Source of the DNA: Aquilaria yunnanensis
Taxonomy: Eukaryota > Streptophyta > Magnoliopsida > Malvales > Thymelaeaceae
Direction: 5' to 3'
NCBI GenBank assembly: GCA_039654915.1
Contig: CM077597.1
Span: forward strand, 35,624,001-35,688,000
Length of the DNA: 64,000 nucleotides
This document shows positions 22,621 to 33,979 of this stretch, piece by piece (the first letter of the stretch is position 1; each line of letters opens with the position of its first letter). The notes below the pieces were generated by a model, which worked only from the letters and a program-made list of their open reading frames with translations, was not told where the DNA came from and ran no database searches. Both the position numbers and the translations under genes were made by a program.

Positions 22621-23330
22621 CACCAAATATAGCCCAAGAATTGATTGATGAAATGCCTTTGAACAACTATGAATCACAATCATTATCTAGGATAAAGCCA
22701 CGCAAAAGAGCAACAGTTCAGAGCTTTAATGCTCATTCAATTTTGGAAAATCAAGTTGATGCTTTGACAAAGGAGTTCAGGAATTTTTCTACTAGAAAAG
22801 GTAGCCTATGATGTGATGTAAAGTTTGTGGAGAAGGACATTAAAGTAATGAGTGTCATATACAAAACTAGTTGAGCAAAACCAAGAAAGTTGACTTCAAT
22901 GGAAATCCAACAAGGCCAAAAATAATCCGAACAATAATACATATAATCTGGGATAGAGGAATCATCCAAATTTTTGTTAGAGTAATCAAAGGCAATGACT
23001 GCCAGGTTTTTAGCCTTAACCACAACAAGAAAGGAGGCCAACTGTAGAAGAATTGATCTCCAAGTGTACGCAACAATTTGATGCTAGAATAGATGCAATA
23101 ATGTCAGAGTTGAGAAATATGAGAGCAAGTATGCAAAACTTTGAGACTTAGTTGGGTCAACTTGCTAGGGTGCTTTCTAAAAGGCTGCAAGGGTCTTTAC
23201 CTGCAAATACCAGGCTGAATCTAAGAGGAATTTACAATTCAACTTCTGTCATACACCAGATGGTCATGTGGATGTAAAATCCTTGGAGAGGAAGGAAGAA
23301 TCTCTTGAATTGTCAAGAAACACATTAGGC
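22621..23330 (+). pseudogene. Athila-like gag C-terminal relic
   Basis: The plus strand carries several diagnostic Athila gag blocks in shifted frames: AQELIDEMPLNNYES, then ENQVDALTKEF, then KNNPNNNTYNLG followed after a stop by RNHPNFC, which resembles the NPYSNTYNPGWRNHPNFSW block, then QLARVLSKRLQGSLPANT, matching the QLAxxxSxRPQGxLPSxTE end. The order is that of an Athila gag tail before pol. Stops and shifts show it is dead. The minus-strand frames at 22751-23076 are shadows. Confidence 0.72.
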
Positions 23331-24848
23331 CCATGATGTTAAAGCAAACACTTATTAAGAAGAAACCCAAGCACTGAATTTTTGGTTTAGCTTTGGTTTT
23401 GTTTATTTGTTTTTTGCTAATAGTAGGTTAGTTAGCTTTTGTTTGTCCTATGATCATATGATATACAATTTTTCATTCGGGAATCTAGAGCATTCCGAGG
23501 AGAATTTTGTGTTTAAAGTGAAGGAAAAGGTTAAGTTCAATTTTCAGTAAGTTTGCAAATTATTCTAACTTTCAGGAGCCAAACATATTTTCAAACATGC
23601 CCACGTTCAGGCCTGTGTCACTTAACACAATTTTAAACACAACCAAGTTTGATTTATTAATTTGATTTTTCATGAAGAATTTTTATTTGAGGTCCAGTAA
23701 CCATACATGATTTGCGTAATGAACGTGGACTAAAATGTGTTCAGCGTAGATGGTTCACTCTATACCCATGTTTTTACCCATGTTTTCAAAAGCTTAAAAT
23801 TCAAGAATTCTAACATGCATAGTGACATGCCAATGTTTTCAAATGTGTTCATCATAGACAATTTCATTCACATCCAAGTAACAAAACATGATTCATTTTT
23901 GTGTGTTAAACTATTAAGTTCCAGAATACAAACACAATCTTCTTTTTGGTCGTGTATGTTAGCATGCTTGCCTAACATTGTGTTAGTCACAACCATGACC
24001 GTATTACCCTTCTAATTTAAAAATTTTTGGGGTCTAGACTTTATATATGCTTTGCTTCATGCTCGTGCTTTAAGGCATGTTACCTATACACAATTGTTGA
24101 CATGACCATATCTATTCTCATGTTTCAACACTATCATTTTAATATTTTAGGCTTTAGACCCTGAACATGACACATATTGCATCTATGTTTAACAGTGTGT
24201 TAAGGAAGATTATGTAACATGGGCAGGTACATGCCCATGTTAGAAGCCATGCTTCACCTATTTATATGTTGAATTGCGAATTCAAATCCCCATTTTGGAT
24301 GAAACTCGCCCAAAATTCTTTCCTAAACCACAAGCTCAAACCCTTGTTTACTTGCATCTTGGGTAAAGTTTTCCATCATCAGAGGTCTCGTTCTTTGTTT
24401 GAATTTTAGATTGTTATTCCCGCATTCTTAGTTTTCTCTCTTTTAAGGTAACTTTCCCTCTTTGGGTTTATATGAAGTTTATGGTGGATTTTTGTTGATT
24501 TCTTATTATGGGTAGCTTCTGTTTGAGTTATTTGATTGATTTTACATGCCCATTGAGTTTTTGTTTTAGTTGATAGCCTGATTTGTGGTTGTTGAGTATT
24601 CTGGATATTATTTGTGGAAGAGGAAGGGTTGGAATGTTTGTTTTATGGAATTCGAATGATGCATGTATGATTAGATGGATTTTAGCACTTGAATGGATGC
24701 TTGTTTGACTCATGGATTGTTAAAAGCCTAAGTACCCCACCCTTTAGCCCTACTAAGCCTCAAAGTGAAGCAAAAATTTAGAATAAGCAATTCTTAGTTG
24801 TGAGGTAGCTAGAACTATGCAGAAACCAAGTTCTATTTAGAAACACCA
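23331..24848 (+). repeat. Non-coding, probably Athila-like 3' or LTR sequence
   Basis: No convincing coding frame. The stretch at 23570-24250 repeats short motifs of the type ACATGCCCA/CATGTT and CCATGTTTT. Similar CATGTTCAAA motifs occur at 58900-59070 in another Athila-like non-coding region. A donor-like TTTTAAG/GTAAC lies at about 24448. Lineage is inferred from these motifs and from adjacency to Athila gag. Confidence 0.35.
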
Positions 24849-27259
24849 TTGCGGCCCTCCTAGTGAAAAACTCAGCCGAGGGAGGTAAATTTTATTAAAT
24901 GAATCGTTTAATACCTTATTTCAAGTCAACTAAGCAAGATTAACCATTTTAGACAAGCTTACTAAGTTTCGCAGAGTTATGACACCAAAAAGAGGTTAGA
25001 GGAAAAATGGTAATTTTGCATTCCAAAGTGTTGGGCCATGTCCTGGGAGTTAAAAATGAGGTTTTATAACCTAAATTTTAACTTTAACCCAAACTTAGTT
25101 GAAATAAACAAGACTTGACCAAGGTTGACTAAGGCTACTAGAAGAATGGGGTTTATTTATAACTTTTTCAATATTTTCGTGGCTTGGTTTTAAAAAGGGG
25201 TATAAAACTTGGTAAAGGTGAGGGATGGCTACCATTTCCATCTTCAAACCCAAGTTCATTGTTTCCTCTACCATTTCTCCATAAATTCATGCCCAAAATC
25301 AAGTGTTCTTGGTGAAATTTGAAGCTACCAAGGGTATATTAGCTAAAGGAACCTTGATTCAAGAGGAATTTTATGTTTTTGAAACTTGCAATCACATTTC
25401 CAACCACCCCTATTTTTGATATGAGGTAACAAGTGTGTTCTTGGTGATTTCTTGTTTATTAGTTGTTTGGAAGCTTGGGTTTTGGTTAAGAGTTAGTAAT
25501 TTGGTGTTATATGTCTTTGATTACTTAGAACTTAGGTAGAACTTGTGGAACTTGGTTTATGTTGACTAGTAGCTTGAATCTTGCTTATGACCTAAATTTG
25601 AGGTAAGGGAGTTATATTTTCAAGCCTCATTGATGCTATTGGAATGAGTTTGCTTGACGAATGCAAGTAATTCTAGCAATAGCATTAGTTTTTGGGCAAG
25701 GTTAGTTATTGGTTGACTATGAGGTTTGTTATGATTGGAATGATGCTTAAATGCACCATAGGATGACTTGTGATAGTTGGTTGTGATCGATGCAACTTGT
25801 TTTACATGCATGTGAAGTTTGGTGGCTAACCAAGCATGTTTGATATGTTTGGTAAGTGTCCAAAGTTCATAGCAGCAAAACCTGAAATTTTTTGGGTTTT
25901 CGCAATATTGGCGACATGTCACCAATAGATACCACCTCCCATGATGCATCACCATTACAACAAAACTCACAACACATCGATAACTGTGGCGACATGTTAC
26001 CACATGTATGGTGACTGAAAATTTCAATTTTTTCGAGGAGGTTCAAGGGGAGTTCTAAGGGGGGTTCTTAGGGTACCTTGGGGTCAAAGTATTCCGAGGG
26101 TTCTTCAAGGCTTCCAAAACTCCTCCGAGACCTAGGAGTTTTCTTGAATTTTATGTAGTCTTATGGTTACTTCCACCATAAGCAAAGAAATTAGTTTCAA
26201 AGAATCCCAACTAGGTATCTTTAGTTTGGGTGAAAGGGTTAGTACCATCTACCTACCCGTGCAATTAGCCATGAGGTCACAAGGTGAAACCTTAGTGCAC
26301 TTAGTCTACAAGGTCTTTATGGCCTAGGCTATAATAGTCCCACCATTGTGCCCCTGTACAACATAAAGGAGAGTTTCAACTGGTGATTTATCACTAGTTA
26401 CACTGGCAAGCTAAGCTTGCTAGAGGACAAGGCAATGCCTTATAGTACAAGGACTAGGTAGAGGACAAGTACTAAAGGATAGAATCTCATGCGCATAGGT
26501 TTAGCCTCATGCTATACAAACTCACTGTAGATTGCATATGATAAAACATGTGTTGTCCTTAGCATTTTACTTACAAGTGAAGATCCCTTACTGAGAATTA
26601 CAAATTCTCACTCCCTTATCTTATGCTGTGTAGTTTCTAACTGTGTTGAGCTTGATAACCGCTGAGGGTTGTCGCGGTTGTCTTTTGTAGCAGGTATATT
26701 GTTATGGGAATCTTCATGATTCTAGTTTTCTTAGTTATTTTTTGGTGAAGTAACACTACTAACTATAACATTTTCTTGGCCACAGAGGCTAGTAGTACAT
26801 GGATAGACTTTTGTAACTCGCCACTGGGACTCATCTCCAAGGTTGGAGTTAGTTGGAAAGATCTTAGTAGAGGCTTGTACATGTTTATGCCTAGTTGCCT
26901 CTCATGTCTATGTTTGGAGCTTTAGACTCTAGGGTTAATCTTGGGTAAGGGGCCTCAGTCTACTTTTTGTTGAGTGCCCTCACGTGGTTATTATGTGTAG
27001 TAATGACAATACAAATGTTGATTATGTGTGCTTTGACTATTTGAACTTGATTTCTATAAAAAGGGCCTTGGCCAATGGAATGTTCTATGGTTTCCATGTA
27101 CTTATGTCAAAGCTAAATGAGCATGCATCTTGCATTTTCTAGGTTAACCAACTAGTTTCATGAAGTTTTAATTCATGCATATACATAACTAGCCAATTGC
27201 AACAACGATGAGATCTGTTCTCACAGGCTTCCTAGGCAGGGCCAAGGGTGGCCATGTCA
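24849..27259 (+). repeat. TL-family LTR, copy 3 (5' LTR of G5)
   Basis: About 2.41 kb, homologous to 20234-22620 over its length and ending ...GCCATGTCA. Because a PBS and gag start follow, it is a 5' LTR. TATAAAAC at 25201-25208 is the likely TATA box. ATGAG/GTAAC at 25426 is a candidate splice donor about 190 nt into the presumed transcript. The start is slightly damaged (TTGCGGCCCTCC versus TGTTATAGCCCTCC). Confidence 0.83.
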
Positions 27260-27262
27260 ATT

Positions 27263-27274
27263 TAGTATCAGGGC
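27263..27274 (+). other. Primer-binding site of G5, initiator tRNA-Met type
   Basis: TAGTATCAGGGC matches 10 of 12 positions of TGGTATCAGAGC, the complement of the plant initiator tRNA-Met 3' end, three bases after the LTR end. Confidence 0.8.
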
Positions 27275-27340
27275 ACAGTTCATAAACATCAGAGGCTAGC
27301 ACTAATATATAGTTTAAAGTCAATGTGCTAGGATAGTTAG

Positions 27341-27383
27341 TACTAACCAACACTAGTGGAATGTTGTCTGACTTTGGTTGCAG
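27341..27383 (+). promoter_or_regulatory. Candidate branch point and 3' splice site just before G5 gag
   Basis: TACTAAC at 27341-27347 is a perfect branch-point consensus. 37 nt after its branch adenosine comes TGACTTTGGTTGCAG, ending at 27383, and the gag ATG is 7 nt further on. With the donor-like site at 25426 in the LTR it would define a 1.96-kb intron that removes U5, PBS and leader. Confidence 0.5.
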
Positions 27384-27389
27384 GTTGTT

Positions 27390-27641
27390 ATGGTTGGCCC
27401 AAGGTCAGGAGCTTCTAGAGGAGCTAAGGAACCTGGTAAGGGTTCTAGTGATCTAGTTGTGGTAAGGTTGGATGAGATATTCAGAATGCTTTAAAGGATG
27501 ACACAAACCTTGGTGTAAATGGTACAAGGCATAAATACCATCATGAATGAGTTATTTCAAGGCCAGGAGAATAGAGGGGCTGCATAGGAGGATGATGACC
27601 AAAGGAATCACCCACCCCAAGATCATGAGAGGCATGCTGAC
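27390..27641 (+). pseudogene. G5 gag N-terminal relic
   Basis: The first ATG after the G5 PBS and leader opens MVGPRSGASRGAKEPGKGSS, a basic, glycine-rich start followed by DLVVVRLDEIFRML, a stop, and then INTIMNELFQGQENRGA. The position (about 130 nt after the PBS) and the low-complexity basic start fit a chromovirus gag N-terminus. The frame is broken by three or more stops and is lost at 27642, where different sequence begins. Identification is mainly by position. Confidence 0.55.
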
Positions 27642-28690
27642 TGTTGGCAAATGCCTAGGGCTCATGAGAAGTAGGACACATACAATTAAGCTAGAACACA
27701 AACACACCGACATTTCCATTGGTCCTACAAACCCTCATTGGCCTTAACAAGCAGTCACAACTAACTACGCAAACACACACAAACTCCAAACCCATCAAAG
27801 ATGTTTGAAGAACATCAAGTGTTGGGCAAGCACCTCTGAGGTCCTAGCCACTCATGGGTCTCGATGTTTGCTATAATTTTGATAAGCTATCTTACAGGCA
27901 TGGTGTCCTTGACACTCAATGCAACCAAAATAGGGCAACACTTGTGCTCAGATCACCAAGTCAACCTTTCAAACACAACATATGCACTCATTTAGCTTCA
28001 TAGTTATAATATATAGTCTACCTAAGTGATTTCTAGCATCATTGCACCAAATCATCGAAGATTCATGTTTGAAATCAACACTTAAATGCCTTACCTTCTC
28101 GATAGTTACAGACTTAGAGGGAAACTATTGTTGAAACATCAAAGGGAAGCTTGGCTTCGAACAAATAATAATGGTCACCTTCATGCAAGCCTTGATGAAC
28201 TTCTTCCTTTTGCAAATTTTCCCAATAACTAGCCTAGCCCTTTAGTTTTTCATTTGAAGCTTTCAAGGAATAGTGGTCAACAATCAAAGTCCCTTTTGGA
28301 ACAAGAAAAACTTGGGAAATGAAAAGTATTCAAAAAATGGAGCTTAATGCTTCCTTTGGTCACACATCTTTTTGCATGATCCAAACTAGTCCCTGAAGAA
28401 CACATAATCCATTTTTTGTCAATTCAATTGAACTTGAATATAATCCAATTATGCAATTAATTCCTCCTTGACTAAGTTACACTTGATTTGGGCAACAATT
28501 TCCATAAATGTGCCAATCAAGTAACAAAGTTTCTTACTACCCACGAGCTAACCCTAGCTCGATAGTTCAATTAGGTCACCAACCTTGTTCATTTATTGTT
28601 GTAACCTTACTAACTAAGCAATAACTGAAAGTTAGTTCATTTACAACCTAACCATACCCTAGTTCATGTGAATAAAGCTGTGACATGGAT
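27642..28690 (-). repeat. Unassigned LTR-like sequence, minus strand
   Basis: Begins TGTTGGCAAATGCC on the plus strand, so the minus-strand end is ...CCAACA, an LTR-like terminus interrupting G5 gag. Near 28098 the minus strand has a donor-like CGAGAAG/GTAAGG, as in the other LTR families here. No partner LTR, PBS, coding region or second boundary was found. The end coordinate is a guess. Confidence 0.3.
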
Positions 28691-29155
28691 TATATGGAAT
28701 GCCTTGGTTTTTCCAGTTACATTGGAATTCCATGAATTCTAGGAATTGGTAGTCATTTGGTGTAAAGTGGATAGGTTTCTTGAACACCATGAAAGAGCTT
28801 GTTATGGAATATTTTATTTTGGTTTCCCATGATTATCATGCATTTAGCTTTGGATGTTAAGCCTAATCACCTTAATGCCTAAAGTTGAATCTAGACTACT
28901 TTATCTAAGAGAATTTTATTAATCTTTTGTTAGAGCTCTTATTCTTATGATTATTGTTAATTATATGGAGTTTGAGGTTATTGCTGCATTGGAAAAGATC
29001 TTCTGGATTTTTCAGGTTGTTTGATGACAATGGTCAGGATAAACCATGATGGGAAAGAAGTAGGACCATAATAGATTTATCTCTCTTCAAGTCTTCTGAG
29101 TTCCTAAAGACATAGTAGGAAGGGAAATGATTCCTTAGCTTGGCTTTGACTATGC
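28691..29155. other. Unassigned AT-rich sequence
   Basis: No coding, repeat or RNA signal recognised. It ends at the start of the G1 5' LTR; its last five bases, TATGC, form the left side of the G1 target-site duplication. Confidence 0.4.
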
Positions 29156-32100
29156 TGATGGAGGATTATCTTGCCAAGGGACTTCTAAGACATCCAAGGA
29201 CCCATTGAGGATTAGCTCTAGATGTCTTATAAAAAGAAAATCTAAGGAAACCCGAGAAGCCCTCTAAGAGCTAATCTTAGCACTCTTGGAACCTGCTACA
29301 TAGCCTTGCAAGCCAATTCAACATCTACTCAGGCATTTCATGATTTTAAGTGTTAAAACTTAAAGCCATACCATATAATGAAGATTAAAGCTAGAAAAAC
29401 TCAAGAAAGCTGGACGAAATAAGAAAGCCCGAGCTAAAACCTCATGTGCACCAGAGAGTGCACCCAAAAGCCTTTTAAGAGCCCTCTAATGCTATTTTCT
29501 ATGGCTAAGCATATTTGCTCAAGTTTCCAAGTGAGTTTGTTTCTTTTACATGTTATTTAGATAATAAGTGAGTTTGGAGCACTTTGGAAACATGTCATAG
29601 GGATTTATTGTCAGAACCCTCATTTTATTTCATAATTAGTGTATTTTATTCAAATGATCTTTGATTAGAATACACTTGCAAGCTAGGTTTAAGTGAAGTC
29701 AATAAGTCAAATAGTCTTAAGACTTCATAAGATTAAAAATCTAAAGTAGATTGACCATGAAGGCAACTTGGGGAAAGTTGGTAATTTGGAACTTCAAAGG
29801 TCAAAATGTGACCAAGAGAGGTAGAATTGTGCTTATAGAGGTGAAATGAGCATCTCTATGAAATTTGAACTTAATTTGACCAAAGGTTGACATTTTCTTG
29901 CTAAGGAAGTAAAGAAGGGAAAAATAGTATTTTAAAGGTCAAAGATGGTCAAAATGGTTTGGAAAGGTGACAATTGTTGTTTGAAGTCTTTTGGTGAAAT
30001 TTGGTGAAGTTCAGAGTTAAATTGACAAAGATTGAGACTTTTGTTGCAAAAGAAGCCAAGAGGGGAATTTTGGTATTTTTGATTCATCAAACCTAAGTCA
30101 AACCTGGTGAAGCATGGTAGACCATTTTCAACCCTGTTCAGGGGTATAGAAATACATGGTTGGAAGTGGAAGGGAGAAAATCTAAGATTTTAAGTTCAAA
30201 TGGAGACATATTTGAAAATTTTATGGGGTTGACATCCTTTTAACCAAAGGTTGTGAGGCCTAAATGGGTCTTTTACCCAAAACACCTCTTGGAAACTTGG
30301 GGATCAAGAAAGACCTAATTGGAGTAGATTTTCCAGCCTAAAAAGCATGCAAGCCCCCCCATGCCTCTTAGATAAGTTTCCTAAATCCTTATTCTCCCCA
30401 TCCTTCCTTCACCCATTTTCACCCCACAAACGTCCCCAAATCTAGAAATTCACTCTCCTTTCTACGTAATTTCATCCTCTCATTCAAAACCCTTCCAAAT
30501 CATTTATCCCTCTCAAATAATTCAATGAAAATCAAGAGAAGAAGAGAATTTGAGTGGTAAACCAAAGGAAAGATGGACTTGTTCCAAGGGAGAGATTACG
30601 AGCCTTTATTTAGCTTTTATGGGAGCATGATTTTTGGCTTTTTATTAAGGTGAGAAGCTTTATTTGGGTTTCCTCTTTTTGAACAACATCCTTTTGCTCA
30701 TAAAAACCCTTGATTGTTAAGGTTAAGTTTGGTAAGAGGCAGGAGAACCTAGGAGCTTTGAAAAGGATTTTTACTTTAAGATTTTCTATCAAGGTAAGGA
30801 GGTCATTTGGGTTTGTTTATATGCAGTAAAAGTTTTGTCCCTATGCTAAAAAATGTTGATTGTTCAATTGGTTATTTTACTACATAGTTAATGGACTCCA
30901 AGGAGACTAGGAAAGGATCCATAGTGCTTGAAATTTAAGCTTGCAAGGTGGTGATCTACACAAGGTTAAGGTGTTATGGATCTTCTCTCTTTGAGGAGAT
31001 CTAGCTACATTTTAGGTTGGTGAAAGCTAGGGGAAATGATAGGGCAAAAAGGGCATGGGTGACTAATAAAAGCAAAGAGGGCTTAAGTGGCACTAACACC
31101 AGACCTAGCTCCTAGTTTGGGCAATAGGTGGTATCCTTGGTCATGCATTATGAAATGGTGTGCGCTCCAAGCCTTGGATACTTGGTACATGAGTGTGGCC
31201 AAACCTTGAAGGTTTGCAAGCATAAGAGAAGTGCGCCTTGGCTTAGGTGTGTGTGTTGTGACCAACATCAGGGCTTGGTATGTTTGTGTGCGTGTGTGGC
31301 ATGGGCTCCTATGTACAAGTGCATTTTGAGGTACCTTGGAGCATGGTGAGTTTGGTATAGTAAAGTGCACATGGGTGTGCCCATTGTGTATGTGCAAAGG
31401 GCACCCATGGGTGCACATGTGCATGCGCCCACGCTACATGGTAATATCCCTGGAGCCTTGGTTTCTTGTAGCCTTGGCATGCACTTTGGCAATGACCCAT
31501 GAGGGGGTGCCCAAGGTGAATCCTTAAGGCCCAAACAAGACTTAGGCTCAATAAATTACTTGGGCCATAAGTAAGCATATACATGGGCCAATCGGGCCAA
31601 AGGGCCCTAGAAGGGGCAAGACACATCCATGGCCAATATGACCCACATAAAACATGGTCAAACCCCACTACATACAGTGAGGGAGTTTTTGAGCTAGTGG
31701 AAGATAGGGAGATCAAGGACAAATGAAAGGATGCATGCTCAAGGGCAAAAATGGACCAATGGATCTTTTGGTTGTTTGTTTGATTGCTTGCTTATGTCTG
31801 AAGTATGGGGAGTCATGTACCAAAAAGGGCATGATAGGATCATCATTATATAATGCTCCATGACCAAAAAAGCTCATGGTGCACTCATATAGTTTATGGG
31901 CAAGGTTCTTGCGTGCAGGGCGATGTGTGCATATAGTCCATTATGTGTGATGTTGTTAAGCACTCTTTATTTTAGAATGATTTACTAAGTGTTTTATATA
32001 CTTACCCTTATCTTTAATGTATAGATAATGTTGTACAAGAGCGAAATAATCCACAGTGGTTATTTGATACTTGTTTGTTTGTTTCTCATAAGTACATTTT

Positions 32101-33204
32101 GCATAGACTACATGTTCTTTTTTTTGTATGTTGCATGCATTTATGGTTAGAGTCTAACTCCAAAATTATTTGCCTTGTATAGCAAGGTAGTTGGGCAAAG
32201 ACTTCTTGGTATGCACCTCACTTGGGTCTTTCTCCCCTAGGCAAAGGTTGGCCTACCAACCATTTAGGTCATGAATATTTTGTAGCGTGGTGGTAGTAGC
32301 TAGTGAGAGGTTTACTAGTATTAACTTTGACTTACTATAACTATGGCATGTATTATTATTTATTTAGGTTATGGTTATCAACCCATGACATTACTTGGTT
32401 AGGTTTATAGTCAAAACACTTAGATATTGAGTTGACATAGTATATACTTGCTATGAGTGTAGTTCTCATCCATGGCTTAGCATGATGTATTACTTGTTCT
32501 CTTACGTGGCCGCACATATTTTATTCATGTTTTCTTTAAATCCCACCAAACTACTACTTGGTTTAATAAACTTAAGTGTTTTGTTGGAACTAAGCAAATG
32601 TTTTTCTTAACTCTCAAGTAAATACTAAACAGTAAGCAAGTGGGTAGGATTTACATAGTAAATATCGGCAAAAGATCCTAGAAATGACGAGCAATTTTGG
32701 CCTCATTAAGAATTTGGAATAGGCAACAAAATGATCTATGCTAATTAATGTACTAAGTAGGCATTTATTTGGATGGTTCCTCACATTTATTATGGAATAG
32801 TGTTCAAATCATGTTTTCCAAGCCAAGTTTGACTAGGATTAGTTCTTTTTTTAGGTTTAGGTTTTTTCTTTTATTTTATCTTTGTAAGACCAAAAACCCT
32901 AGCTTCTAAACAATAAATAAGGATTGTGTATTTGAGTAGACTAATAAGATTTAAGCTACTTCAAGCAATACTTATACTATTCTCTCTCAACCTTTTGGTG
33001 CATGTGTGTAATGGGTCCTTCTCTTCCAATCAAATTTCTTCCAATTTCATTTCTTCAATTCTACTTCTCATATTTGCTTCTATTTCTAACTTATTTTCTT
33101 TTCTCTTCGCCCTCAATCAATTTATTGCTCTTGGAACAAGTTTGGTGGACTTGTTTTAGATTAGCTTTCAGAACAAACAGCTTGGGCAACACACAAATGC
33201 ATCA
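29156..33204 (+). repeat. G1 5' LTR, split by a solo LTR
   Basis: 29156-29608 matches the first half of the 3' LTR (for example TAAGACATCCA and CATACCATATAATGAA). 32791-33204 matches the second half (for example CCCTAGCTTCTAAAC and TTCCAATCAAATTTCTTC). The 3.2 kb between them is the separate insertion at 29609. The TATA region is degraded here (CAATAAATAAGG versus CTATAAATAAGG in the 3' LTR). Confidence 0.88.
29609..32785 (+). mobile_element. 3.2-kb solo LTR nested in the G1 5' LTR
   Basis: Begins TGTCAGAACCC and ends TTCCTCACA (TG...CA). It is flanked by TTTAT at 29604-29608 and again at 32786-32790. Removing it and one TTTAT restores alignment of the G1 5' LTR with the 3' LTR. No gag or pol signal is visible inside, so it is read as a solo LTR of an otherwise unseen family; a non-autonomous element is possible. 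A donor-like TATCAAG/GTAAGG sits at 30793, as in other LTRs here. Overlapping frames at 31083-31722 arise from a G/T- and C/A-rich stretch and are not gene-like. Orientation is inferred from the donor and the T-rich tract before it. Confidence 0.82.
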
Positions 33205-33206
33205 AG

Positions 33207-33218
33207 TGGTATTAGAGC
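33207..33218 (+). other. Primer-binding site of G1, initiator tRNA-Met type
   Basis: TGGTATTAGAGC, 11 of 12 matches to the initiator tRNA-Met complement, two bases after the LTR end. Confidence 0.9.
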
Positions 33219-33979
33219 TAAAGTTCCACAAGCAGGGCACATATATCCTATCCCTTGTGTTATTTACCTTTATTTCATTGTGTTCTTGCGTTATTTCATT
33301 GTCTTAATTTGTTTTTGTCCTTGTTCTTTTCATATTCCTTCATGTGTGTTTAGAATGCCTTCAATCATGCCATACCTTGTCCTTGTTTGTTCAAATCATC
33401 GAAGTCATGTTTCCATTTGGTGTCTTTGTGTGCTTGCATCAAAAATATAAAAAAAATACCAAAAAATATTTCATTGGCATTATATTTCAATTGCATTTGT
33501 GTTCATCAAGTTACTTTTCTCAATACATGTTATATTCCCTCTTTTGTTGCAAGTTGTTGATTCCATCATTTTCTCTTATAGCAAAAGGTGATTAAAAATT
33601 TTTAAAGGCCAAGTCTAGCAAGAAAAATCAAAAGTATCAAATGAACAAAAGCTGGAAAAGAGTTTGAAAGAAAGAAAATCTTTTGCATTTAACTAAAACA
33701 TTAACTACCTGAAACCAAATTTTGAAAACCCTAGTTTTCTCTCTTTTGTTCTTTCAATCTTTCATTAGAATAGCATCTTTGTCCTATCTTTCCAAAGTTC
33801 TTTCTAATATGTTTTTTTTTCTTTCAAGAAGAATTTTGAAAGGTTTTCAAAGGATTTAAAGTGCTTGTGTGCTTTGGGTGTGTTGTCTTAGAACTTGGGA
33901 GCATTGATTGTTTAAGCAACTTTCCACTAATGAATTGAGAAAAAAATAGTGTTCGAAAAGATCTTTGATTTTAGATAGA
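33219..33979 (+). other. G1 leader between PBS and gag
   Basis: AT-rich, pyrimidine-rich non-coding leader of about 760 bp. The small frames at 33002-33307 and 33344-33595 have T-rich composition, no domain, and overlap the LTR end or leader. They are not considered genes. Confidence 0.6.

Noticed and set aside
22751..23076. Two overlapping minus-strand frames of 69 and 96 codons
   Set aside because: Antisense to Athila gag blocks (NNNTYNLG, RNHPNF) that are clear on the plus strand.
22621..24848. CACCA directly after the G4 3' LTR (22621-22625) and directly before the G5 5' LTR (24844-24848), as if one target-site duplication
   Set aside because: The order is reversed for a single element, and the flanking Athila sequences do not join. 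A 5-bp match can arise by chance.
28691..29155. Possible host-gene exon upstream of G1
   Set aside because: Fragmentary frames with frequent stops and no recognisable domain or splice structure.
31083..31722. Cluster of overlapping open frames on both strands within the 3.2-kb solo LTR
   Set aside because: They overlap each other on both strands in a G/T- and C/A-rich tract, have no recognisable domain and repeat words such as MGTPMCT-like runs that reflect DNA composition.
32926..33595. Three plus-strand frames rich in Leu/Phe/Ser resembling membrane proteins
   Set aside because: They overlap the G1 5' LTR end, PBS and leader. The hydrophobic look comes from T-rich codons.
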